Part shown: positions 1 to 5,386 of the stretch, piece after piece
Position numbering within the stretch: the first letter of the stretch is position 1
How the letters are laid out: each line of letters opens with the position of its first letter
Notes under the pieces: generated by a model
The model's database searches: none
What the model was told of the DNA's origin: nothing
Seen by the model: the letters and a program-made list of their open reading frames with translations, nothing else
DNA from: Sedimentisphaerales bacterium
GTDB taxonomy: Bacteria; Planctomycetota; Phycisphaerae; Sedimentisphaerales; SG8-4
Direction: 5' to 3'
Length of the DNA stretch: 6,058 nt
Assembly: GCA_016932895.1 (NCBI GenBank)
Contig: JAFGCA010000691.1
Location: 1-6,058, forward strand
Program-made: the position numbers and the translations under genes

Positions 1-11
1 AGAATACGCCC

Positions 12-1019
12 ATGCGTGAGCTTAAGAATCAGATTCTGTGCGGGGACTGCGTCGAGATCCTGCGGTCGGCGACCGAGCCGTTTGCGGATCTGGTCTTCGC
101 GGACCCGCCGTTCAATATCGGATACAAGTACGACAAGTATCACGACAGCAAGGCGAGCGGCAAGTATCTCGCCTGGACCCGCGACTGGATCGGCGAATGC
201 ATCCGCGTGCTCAAGCCGCAGGGGTCCATCTTCATCGCCATCGGCGACGAGTACGCCGCCCACATCAAGCTGATTCTCGAGGATGAACTCGGTCTGACCC
301 TGCGCAATTGGATCATCTGGCATTACACCTTCGGCCAGCAGACGAAAAGCAAGTTCGCCCGCGCGCACACGCACATCCTCTATTTCGTAAAGGATGCGAA
401 GAGTTTCGTATTCAATGACGATCTGGTGCGTGTGATTTCTGACCGGCAGAAGAAATACAGCGACAGGCGAGCCAACCCGGCAGGCAAGATGCCCGACGAC
501 GTGTGGAACGAATACCCGCGGATCTGCGGGACGTTCTCCGAGCGCACGGGGCATCCCTGCCAGATGCCCGAGAGCCTGCTGGCGAGGATCATCCGCGTCA
601 GTTCCCACGAGGGCGACTGGGTGCTCGACCCGTTCTGCGGCTCGGCCACCACCGCTACCGTCGCCCACAAACTCAAGCGCCACTACACGACCATCGACAT
701 TTCCGAGACCTACGTGGAGGCAGCCAAGCAGCGGATCAAGGAATCCGCCGGCCTGCCCGTCGAGGGCGAGGGCCTGCCCGATTGGCCCGAGCATGCGGAC
801 AATGAGCTGAAATGGCTTTTCGGCGAGAACAAGATCCCGTTGCGATACCTATGTGCGAACCACATGCTCCTGGCCCTGTTCACGGACAAACTAAACGGCC
901 GGCTCCAGAAGGCGACCCCCTACACCACCCGGCAGGTCCACGACCGGCTGTACGCTCTGGGCAGCGTGCTCAGTCCCATCGATAAGCTCAGTGCGGTGTC
1001 AACGGAGGAGGCTGTTTGA
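12..1019 (+). CDS. Beta-class site-specific DNA methyltransferase (N4-cytosine/N6-adenine type), solitary
   Basis: S-adenosylmethionine-dependent methylation of an exocyclic amino group in DNA. Seen: the catalytic motif IV DPPF at residues 31-34 precedes the cofactor motif I DPFCGSATT at residues 206-214, the order of the beta class; the segment between them would hold the target-recognition region. Motif I has Ala where the family's FxGxG usually has the second Gly. IDISETY follows, as in the family's post-motif-I strand. After about residue 250 there is a roughly 85-residue, probably helical C-terminal extension (ELKWLFGEN..., TTRQVHDRLYALG) that I cannot name. ATG 12 is chosen because the opening KNQILCGDCVEIL matches the family N-terminus, but only 11 upstream bases are visible and none is a clear ribosome-binding site, so an upstream start is not excluded. 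No restriction endonuclease is next to it on the right. The stop overlaps the lnt start by 4 bases. The target sequence cannot be read from the protein. Confidence 0.93.
   Translation: MRELKNQILCGDCVEILRSATEPFADLVFADPPFNIGYKYDKYHDSKASGKYLAWTRDWIGECIRVLKPQGSIFIAIGDEYAAHIKLILEDELGLTLRNWIIWHYTFGQQTKSKFARAHTHILYFVKDAKSFVFNDDLVRVISDRQKKYSDRRANPAGKMPDDVWNEYPRICGTFSERTGHPCQMPESLLARIIRVSSHEGDWVLDPFCGSATTATVAHKLKRHYTTIDISETYVEAAKQRIKESAGLPVEGEGLPDWPEHADNELKWLFGENKIPLRYLCANHMLLALFTDKLNGRLQKATPYTTRQVHDRLYALGSVLSPIDKLSAVSTEEAV
25..37. repeat. 13-bp perfect palindrome with two GANTC sites
   Basis: AGAATC-A-GATTCT is a perfect dyad over codons 5-9 of the methyltransferase gene and contains GAATC and GATTC. 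It may be chance. It is noted because GANTC is the target of CcrM-type beta-class methyltransferases, though this enzyme's specificity is unknown. Confidence 0.35.
1004..1010 (+). promoter_or_regulatory. Shine-Dalgarno of lnt (GGAGGAG)
   Basis: GGAGGAG lies 5 bases before TTG 1016, inside the last codons of the methyltransferase gene. It decides for the TTG start and for translational coupling through the TTGA overlap. Confidence 0.85.
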
Positions 1020-2830
1020 AGGATAGAACGCCTTTACTTCGTGCGGGATTCCTCTTCATCCTCAGCGCCCTGCTGCTGACGGTCATCCAGCCGCCCATCG
1101 ATTGGTCCTTTCTTGCGTGGATGGCTTTTGTCCCCTTTGCTCTCGCTTGCTCGCCTCAGGTGAAGGCCCGCACCCTGGTCCTCGCAGCCTTCATCGTCGG
1201 GTACGTCTACTGGCTGGTCAACCTGTACTGGATTCAGCCGATCACGACCCTCGGCTGGCTGGGCATGGGTCTGTACCTGTCGCTGTTCTGGCTGCTGCCG
1301 GCGATGACTGTGCGGTTTGCCCGGTCGAAGGGGATTCCGCTGTTCATCGCGCTGCCGATCCTGGTGGCCGGCTTTGAGCGGATGCAGGGGCGTCCGATGG
1401 GCGGCTTTTTCTGGCGGTTCCTGGGGCACAGCCAGTATGAGAATCTCGCATTGATCCAGGTGGCCGACCTGGTCGGCGTCGCGGGCATCTCCTTCGTGGT
1501 CGCCCTGGTCAACGGTCTGCTGGCGGATTTGATCGTGAAACGTGAAGCGTACCTCGTGAAGCGTACAACAGAATCCTCCGCTTCACGCTTGACGCTTGAC
1601 GCTTCACGGCCCCTCATCGGTGGCGTCGTGGTGACGCTGGCGGTCGTCACGGGCACGCTGCTCTACGGCCAGTGGCGGCTCGGGCAGACGCCGGCATACG
1701 TGACCGACGGCCCGCTGGTGGGCTCGCTGCAATCCAATGTGCCGCAGTCGGTCAAGCAGAGCTACAGCGCCGGCGCGGAGCTTTTTGACGGCTTGATGGT
1801 CCACAGCAAGGCCGCCGCGGCGGCCGGGGCCGAGTTGATCGTCTGGCCGGAGACGATGGTTCAAGGCATTCTCGACCCGGCGCTATGGCCCTACCTCAAG
1901 AACATCGACGAGGACAAGGCCTTTCACAAGGCGCTCGCCGAACATGCCAAGGACACCGCCTGGCTCCTCGTTGGGGCGCATGGGGCCGAGATTAAATGGG
2001 ATGACTCCGACGAAGCCTACCTGGAAACCTATAACTCCGCCTATTTCTACCGGCCGGACGGGACCCGCGACCCCGGCCGATACGACAAGATCCACCTCGT
2101 GCTCTTCGGGGAGTACATCCCGTTCAAGAAGTGGTTCCCCTGGCTGTTCAAGTGGTTCATGCCCGAAGGTTATCACCCCAGTCTCACGCTCGAAAAGGGC
2201 AAGAACTACACGCTCTTCGCGATGGACCCAGAACAAACGTCAAGTTCGAAGTCTCAAGTTTCAAGCGGCGAGTCCTCACTTGAAACTTCAAACTTCAAAC
2301 TTCAAACTGGCCACCGCTTCGCGGTCATCATCTGCTACGAGGATACGATCCCGTACGTGGCCCGGAACTTCACCCTCGACGAGCAGGGCCGCAAGCAGAT
2401 CGACTGGCTGGTCAATATCAGCAACGACGGGTGGTTCGTGCAGTTCCCCGAGGACGAGGGGCGTGTGGTCCCGAGCAGCGAGCTGCCCCAGCACGCCGCG
2501 ATCTGCGCGTTTCGGGCGGTCGAGAACCGCCTGGCCGTCATTCGCAGCGTCAATACGGGCATCAGTTGCCTGATCGAGTCCACCGGCCGGATTCGGGACG
2601 GGTACCTGGCCGCCAGCGAAGGTTTTCCCCGGGAAGCGATGGCTCGAACGGCTATGACTGGATGGTTCCTCGACCGATTGCCGATAGATAGCAGGGTGAC
2701 CTTCTACAGCCGGCACGGCGAGTGGTTCGCCAACGGCTGTGCGGCGGTCTTCGTCGGGATGGTCCTGTGGCCGCTCGCTGCCGGTTGGCGCGTGCGCCGA
2801 CGGACACGAAGGACGACGAAAGCAGCGTAG
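1016..2830 (+). CDS. lnt: Apolipoprotein N-acyltransferase (Lnt), with two in-frame repeat insertions
   Basis: Inner-membrane enzyme for the last step of lipoprotein maturation: it moves an acyl chain from phospholipid to the alpha-amino group of the diacylglyceryl-cysteine. Seen: about six hydrophobic segments in residues 5-170, another near 200-216, a periplasmic nitrilase-type domain at about 225-540, and a C-terminal segment near 570-592 followed by a basic tail. The catalytic triad is complete: Glu279 (VWPET), Lys358 (YDKIHLV) and Cys440 (IICYED). FGEYIP (Glu366), NISNDGWF (467-474) and FRAVENR are also present. TTG 1016 is chosen for the GGAGGAG 5 bases upstream and the 4-base overlap with the preceding gene. 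At 604 residues it is longer than the usual roughly 500-540. Residues about 173-198 and 407-432 are encoded by palindromic heptamer repeats and look like insertions. The frame stays open and all catalytic residues survive, so the enzyme is probably active. A lipoprotein gene lies downstream. Confidence 0.95.
   Translation: MKDRTPLLRAGFLFILSALLLTVIQPPIDWSFLAWMAFVPFALACSPQVKARTLVLAAFIVGYVYWLVNLYWIQPITTLGWLGMGLYLSLFWLLPAMTVRFARSKGIPLFIALPILVAGFERMQGRPMGGFFWRFLGHSQYENLALIQVADLVGVAGISFVVALVNGLLADLIVKREAYLVKRTTESSASRLTLDASRPLIGGVVVTLAVVTGTLLYGQWRLGQTPAYVTDGPLVGSLQSNVPQSVKQSYSAGAELFDGLMVHSKAAAAAGAELIVWPETMVQGILDPALWPYLKNIDEDKAFHKALAEHAKDTAWLLVGAHGAEIKWDDSDEAYLETYNSAYFYRPDGTRDPGRYDKIHLVLFGEYIPFKKWFPWLFKWFMPEGYHPSLTLEKGKNYTLFAMDPEQTSSSKSQVSSGESSLETSNFKLQTGHRFAVIICYEDTIPYVARNFTLDEQGRKQIDWLVNISNDGWFVQFPEDEGRVVPSSELPQHAAICAFRAVENRLAVIRSVNTGISCLIESTGRIRDGYLAASEGFPREAMARTAMTGWFLDRLPIDSRVTFYSRHGEWFANGCAAVFVGMVLWPLAAGWRVRRRTRRTTKAA
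1534..1608. repeat. Palindromic heptamer-repeat element 1, in frame inside lnt
   Basis: Left arm 1534-1563 and right arm 1579-1608 pair at 24 of 30 positions around a 15-base loop. Both arms are built from 7-base units: CGTGAAA, CGTGAAG, CGTACCT, CGTGAAG on the left, and GCTTCAC, GCTTGAC, GCTTGAC, GCTTCAC on the right. The span is 75 bases (25 codons) and keeps the frame. It encodes a Lys/Arg/Ser/Thr-rich stretch (about residues 173-198) between two predicted membrane spans, in what should be a cytoplasmic loop. Confidence 0.85.
2236..2308. repeat. Palindromic heptamer-repeat element 2, in frame inside lnt
   Basis: Left arm 2236-2265 and right arm 2279-2308 pair at 23 of 30 positions (22 of 26 for the inner part from 2240) around a 13-base loop. 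The right arm repeats ACTTCAA three times and the left arm has CAAGTTC, GAAGTCT, CAAGTTT. It is translated as about residues 407-432 of Lnt (SSSKSQVSSGESS, then LETSNFKLQT), just before the strand carrying catalytic Cys440. Its loop contains GAGTCCTC, close to GAATCCTC in the loop of element 1. Confidence 0.85.
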
Positions 2831-2844
2831 GTACTTCAAGCAAG

Positions 2845-2978
2845 AAATCCGAACCAGACTCAAAGGACAAGACCCAAGTGACCGAAACGCTGTCGCCATC
2901 CCGGCGGGAGCCGTTTTGGATTTGTAGTCTTCGGTCATTCGTGCTTGTTTCGGAATTCGAGCTTCGAGTCTTGGATTT
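2845..2978. repeat. Decayed palindromic heptamer-repeat element 3, intergenic
   Basis: This fills most of the spacer between lnt and the lipoprotein gene. The left arm 2845-2886 (starting AAATCCG, ending TGACCGAA) matches, with gaps, the reverse complement of 2930-2978 (AAATCC..., ACAAG..., TGACCGAA); the centre is about 43 bases and includes CCCGGCGGG. The right arm reads in 7-base steps: ATTCGTG, CTTGTTT, CGGAATT, CGAGCTT, CGAGTCT, TGGATTT. It is less perfect than elements 1 and 2 and was aligned by eye. No promoter or T-run terminator was seen in the spacer. Confidence 0.65.
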
Positions 2979-2989
2979 TACGTTCACGT

Positions 2990-2993
2990 GAGG
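2990..2993 (+). promoter_or_regulatory. Shine-Dalgarno of the HEAT lipoprotein (GAGG)
   Basis: GAGG lies 6 bases before ATG 3000. The alternative in-frame GTG at 2988 overlaps this site and has no purine-rich site of its own upstream, so ATG 3000 is preferred. Confidence 0.65.
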
Positions 2994-2999
2994 TATTCG

Positions 3000-4040
3000 A
3001 TGGATCGGATCGGTCGGCTTTCTGAGACTGCGGCGTTCGGCTTCACGCTGCTGTTGCTGTTGGGCTGCGAGCCGGCGGCGCAGTCGCGTTCGGCTCCCCT
3101 GCTGTCCACTCCGACGACGCCGCCGAAATTGGCCGCTGGCGGAGACCTGCCGGCCCAGGCCCGCCAGATCGTAATCGACGGCCTGGGAGATCCCAGCCCT
3201 CAGATCCGCGCCAACGCCGTCGAGGTGGTGGCTACGACGCGCGACATCCGCCTGATGCCGAGGGTGCAGAAGCTGCTCGCGGACGAGGTGGTGCCCGTCC
3301 GGTTCGCCGCCGCGGTCGCGGTGGGCGATATGGAGTATGCCCTGGCCAAGAAGGACATCGCCGGCCTGCTGAGCGACCCGAATCCGAATATGAAGATCGC
3401 GGCTGCGTACGCCTTCTCCCGCCTGGGCGAGCCGGAATACTATAAGGTGCTGAGCAGTTCCCTGGCCAGCAACGACCAGACGGTCCGCGCCAACGCCGCC
3501 CTGCTACTGGGCAAGAGCGGCAGACAGGAGGGAGTCGGCTATCTTTATTGGACCCTGCAGCGAGCCGACTCGGCCGACAAGGTCGTCCTGCAGGCGGCCG
3601 AGTCCATCGCGATGCTCAAGGACCCGCGGATCTATCCCAAGCTCTGGACTCGCCTGATCAGCGCGTACGCGGACGATCGCGTGATCGGAATCCAGGCCAT
3701 GGGCGCCCTGGGCACCGAAGAGGCCCGCAACGCCCTCGTCACGATGCTGGACGACGCGGTCCCCGAGGTTCGCCTGGCGGCCGCCGGGCAGCTCGGCAGG
3801 CTGGGCGACGCCATTGGGGAACCGGAAGTGCTGGCCGTCATCGAGAAGAACCTCTCGGCCGCGATGGACCCCCAGGGCCAGGAGCGGATCAGGACGCTGA
3901 CCGCCTTGGCCATCGGGGAGATCGGCACCCCCTCGCTCACCAGGCACCTGCCCTCCCTGCTGCGCGACCCTTCCAAGGTCGTCCGTCTGGCGGCTGCCAA
4001 GGCCGTTTTGCGGTCCGCCGCCCGGGGGATCGGCTCCTGA
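3000..4040 (+). CDS. HEAT-repeat lipoprotein
   Basis: Predicted membrane-anchored lipoprotein whose body is an alpha-solenoid, a fold normally used for protein-protein contact; the partner is unknown. Seen, numbering from ATG 3000: a signal peptide with Arg3 and Arg6, a hydrophobic core at 11-21, and the lipobox LLGC with Cys23 as the lipidated residue; a Pro/Ser/Thr-rich linker at about 25-48; then about nine HEAT-like repeats to the end, recognisable by their second helices (IRANAVEVV, VRFAAAVAVG, VRANAALLLGK, VRLAAAGQLGRLG, VRLAAAKAVLR). The mature protein is about 324 residues. GTG 2988 would add four residues but lacks a ribosome-binding site. It follows lnt with a 169-base gap filled by a repeat element, so co-transcription with lnt is possible but not shown. 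Lnt would be expected to acylate this cysteine. HEAT repeats resemble PBS-lyase/phycocyanobilin-lyase-type repeats, so database names may vary; nothing suggests lyase activity. Confidence 0.88.
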   Translation: MDRIGRLSETAAFGFTLLLLLGCEPAAQSRSAPLLSTPTTPPKLAAGGDLPAQARQIVIDGLGDPSPQIRANAVEVVATTRDIRLMPRVQKLLADEVVPVRFAAAVAVGDMEYALAKKDIAGLLSDPNPNMKIAAAYAFSRLGEPEYYKVLSSSLASNDQTVRANAALLLGKSGRQEGVGYLYWTLQRADSADKVVLQAAESIAMLKDPRIYPKLWTRLISAYADDRVIGIQAMGALGTEEARNALVTMLDDAVPEVRLAAAGQLGRLGDAIGEPEVLAVIEKNLSAAMDPQGQERIRTLTALAIGEIGTPSLTRHLPSLLRDPSKVVRLAAAKAVLRSAARGIGS

Positions 4041-4093
4041 AGTCCCCGTAGACCACTCACGGGCCATCCGCCACGCGGCGCGAAAACCACCTC

Positions 4094-4114
4094 GGCCCGC
4101 CCGCAGGCGGGGCC
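4094..4114. repeat. GC-rich hairpin in the intergenic region
   Basis: GGCCCGCC (4094-4101) and GGCGGGGCC (4106-4114) pair over 8 bp with one bulged base around a CGCA tetraloop, 54 bases after the lipoprotein stop. No T-run follows, so it is not a standard intrinsic terminator. It could help stop or stabilise the upstream transcript, or be a dispersed palindrome. Confidence 0.55.
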
Positions 4115-4159
4115 CGACCCACCGATACCCTGCCCTGTGTCCCCTGCATACAACACCTT

Positions 4160-4177
4160 CTATTTAGGCTATTTAGG
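4160..4177. repeat. Tandem 9-mer CTATTTAGG x2 upstream of the promoter
   Basis: CTATTTAGG occurs twice in direct tandem (4160-4168, 4169-4177), ending 9 bases before the -35 hexamer. It is AT-rich in GC-rich surroundings. The position fits an activator site or an UP-like element; both are inference. Confidence 0.6.
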
Positions 4178-4186
4178 AAAAATGAC

Positions 4187-4215
4187 TTGACCTTTTCCTG
4201 GTGGAAGCGTAAAAT
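4187..4215 (+). promoter_or_regulatory. Sigma70-type promoter for the coiled-coil gene
   Basis: The -35 TTGACC (4187-4192) and -10 TAAAAT (4210-4215) are separated by 17 bases, and each matches the consensus at 5 of 6 positions. Transcription would start near 4222, giving a leader of about 40 bases to TTG 4262. It lies in the only AT-rich patch of the 221-base intergenic region 4041-4261. It is a sequence match only, but a strong one for GC-rich DNA. Confidence 0.75.
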
Positions 4216-4247
4216 TGTGGCATGCAGAAGTAGAAATGCCGATTCGT

Positions 4248-4255
4248 GAAAGGAG
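4248..4255 (+). promoter_or_regulatory. Shine-Dalgarno of the coiled-coil gene (GAAAGGAG)
   Basis: GAAAGGAG ends 6 bases before TTG 4262 and decides for this start. No ATG or GTG is placed as well in this frame. Confidence 0.85.
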
Positions 4256-4261
4256 CCTGTC

Positions 4262-5164
4262 TTGAGTACGCTTACCAAGGTTCTGATCGTTTTGCTGACC
4301 GTCTTCTCGATTTTCCTGTGCGGCATCGTCGTCACGTACGTGGCCAATGCCGAGAATCAAAAGGAACGCGCGGACGGGCTGCAGCGCACTATTCAGGCCG
4401 CCAAGAGCCGGGAAGCGCAGGCCCAGCAGGATCTCGAGACCGAGAAGCAGAGGGCCCAGAACGAGAAGGCCCAGCTCGACGCGGACTTGAACAAGCTGGC
4501 CATGCAGATCAAGAGTCTCCAGGGCGAGCTGGACTCGGCCAATCGCGAGCGGAACCAATTGGTGCAGAAAGTCACCAGCATGGCGTCGACGGTCGAGACC
4601 GCCAACGCGGCGTCCAAGCAGCAGACCACGCTGTTCGAGACCGCCCAGCAGGAAGTCCAGAGCCTGCGGGCCGAGCAGACGAACAGCCGCAAGGATCTCG
4701 ACGAGACCAACCAAGTGCTTTTGGAGAAGATGACCGTGATCGCCCAGCTTGAGGAGCAGGTTCGGCGGCTCGCGGAGGAGAATCAGCAGATCGAGACCCA
4801 ACTGAACCAGTACTTGCAGCAGTATGGTCGAATCGCGGCCAAACCGCCCACGACCGTAGCCACCCGCAGCACGACCGTCCAGCCGGCGCAGGCGGGCACG
4901 ATGGCCCCCACGACGCCGACCCGGACGATCGCTCTGAACGGCACCGTCACGGCGGTGGATGTGAAGAACAAGCTGGCGGAAATCTCCATCGGGGCGGTCG
5001 CCGGCGTCAAGCAGGACATGACGTTCCACGTCATTCGCGGAGATCGCTGGGTGGCCAACGTGCAGATTCTGGACGTCTGGCCGGACCGTGCCGTCGGGGT
5101 CATCGATCGCAGCGAGCCGGGCGTGGAGCCCAGGGCCGGTGACGTAGTCGCAACGAACCTGTAA
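4262..5164 (+). CDS. Membrane-anchored coiled-coil protein with C-terminal SH3-like beta domain, upstream of mreB
   Basis: No named family recognised. Seen: a short N-terminus with Lys6, then one membrane span at about 7-28 (VLIVLLTVFSIFLCGIVVTYV); a long Gln/Glu/Lys/Ala-rich coiled coil at about 30-188; a Pro/Thr/Ala-rich linker at about 190-221; and a beta-rich domain at about 222-300 (LNGTVTAVD, GVKQDMTFHVIRGD, VANVQILDV, AVGVID, AGDVVATNL) that recalls SH3-like or FlgT C-terminal-type folds. The topology predicts an extracytoplasmic coiled coil and beta domain anchored in the inner membrane. TTG 4262 is set by GAAAGGAG 6 bases upstream. A strong promoter and a tandem 9-mer precede it. A 52-codon gene and mreB follow on the same strand. 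The plan of span, coiled coil and beta domain resembles MreC, but the coiled coil is much longer and only one small beta domain is present, so it is not called MreC. A role with MreB is inferred from position only. Confidence 0.85.
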   Translation: MSTLTKVLIVLLTVFSIFLCGIVVTYVANAENQKERADGLQRTIQAAKSREAQAQQDLETEKQRAQNEKAQLDADLNKLAMQIKSLQGELDSANRERNQLVQKVTSMASTVETANAASKQQTTLFETAQQEVQSLRAEQTNSRKDLDETNQVLLEKMTVIAQLEEQVRRLAEENQQIETQLNQYLQQYGRIAAKPPTTVATRSTTVQPAQAGTMAPTTPTRTIALNGTVTAVDVKNKLAEISIGAVAGVKQDMTFHVIRGDRWVANVQILDVWPDRAVGVIDRSEPGVEPRAGDVVATNL

Positions 5165-5202
5165 GCCGAGAGCGGCCAGGGGCCCAGCGCGGTCTCGCCG
5201 CC

Positions 5203-5208
5203 AGGAGG
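5203..5208 (+). promoter_or_regulatory. Shine-Dalgarno of the 52-codon gene (AGGAGG)
   Basis: AGGAGG is a full consensus match, 10 bases before ATG 5219, slightly longer than usual spacing. It touches the alternative TTG 5209 with no spacing, which argues against that other frame. Confidence 0.75.
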
Positions 5209-5218
5209 TTGTCTGTTC

Positions 5219-5377
5219 ATGAGTCCAATGCCTCAAGCACGCGGGGGCAAGGTGTCCCCTCCCAGCAATCTGTACACGGCTATTCTGGCCGTAGCGGTCG
5301 GGGTCGTTCTGGCGACGGCGGCCTATGTGACGTTTGCCTGCTACACCTGCTACGGCACGATTTTTACCCTGCCGTAG
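5219..5377 (+). CDS. Small single-span membrane protein (52 aa) with CxxC
   Basis: No family recognised. Translation from ATG 5219 gives 52 residues ending in TAG 5375-5377. Seen: a polar, basic N-terminus (Arg8, Lys11, three prolines), then a hydrophobic span at about 18-40 (LYTAILAVAVGVVLATAAYV), then a short tail with Cys41-Tyr-Thr-Cys44 and YGTIFTLP. The positive charges predict N-in, C-out topology, putting the CxxC at the outer edge of the membrane. AGGAGG lies 10 bases upstream. The gene starts 54 bases after the coiled-coil gene, probably on the same transcript, and ends 70 bases before mreB. A clean hydrophobic span plus a full ribosome-binding site argue for a real gene; with only 52 codons chance is not excluded. 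It could be a small partner of the coiled-coil protein or of the MreB machinery. Confidence 0.72.
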   Translation: MSPMPQARGGKVSPPSNLYTAILAVAVGVVLATAAYVTFACYTCYGTIFTLP

Positions 5378-5386
5378 CGAATTCCC

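Noticed and set aside
1534..2308. lnt as a pseudogene broken by repeat insertions
   Set aside because: The frame is open from start to stop, both insertions keep phase, and Glu279, Lys358 and Cys440 are all present.
2288..2938. Minus-strand frame of 216 codons over the lnt 3' end
   Set aside because: It is antisense to the conserved Lnt catalytic region, has no ribosome-binding site that I could see and resembles no family.
1534..2978. The repeats as a CRISPR array
   Set aside because: The units are 7 bases long without spacers and are arranged as inverted arms, not direct repeats separated by unique spacers.
2988..3000. GTG 2988 as start of the HEAT lipoprotein
   Set aside because: It overlaps the GAGG site that serves ATG 3000 and lacks its own ribosome-binding site. 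The signal peptide is complete from ATG 3000.
4041..4186. Intrinsic terminator after the lipoprotein gene
   Set aside because: Hairpins at 4069-4080 and 4094-4114 are not followed by a T-run.
4262..5164. Calling the coiled-coil gene mreC
   Set aside because: Only the general layout matches. The coiled coil is far longer and the paired beta domains of MreC are not recognisable.
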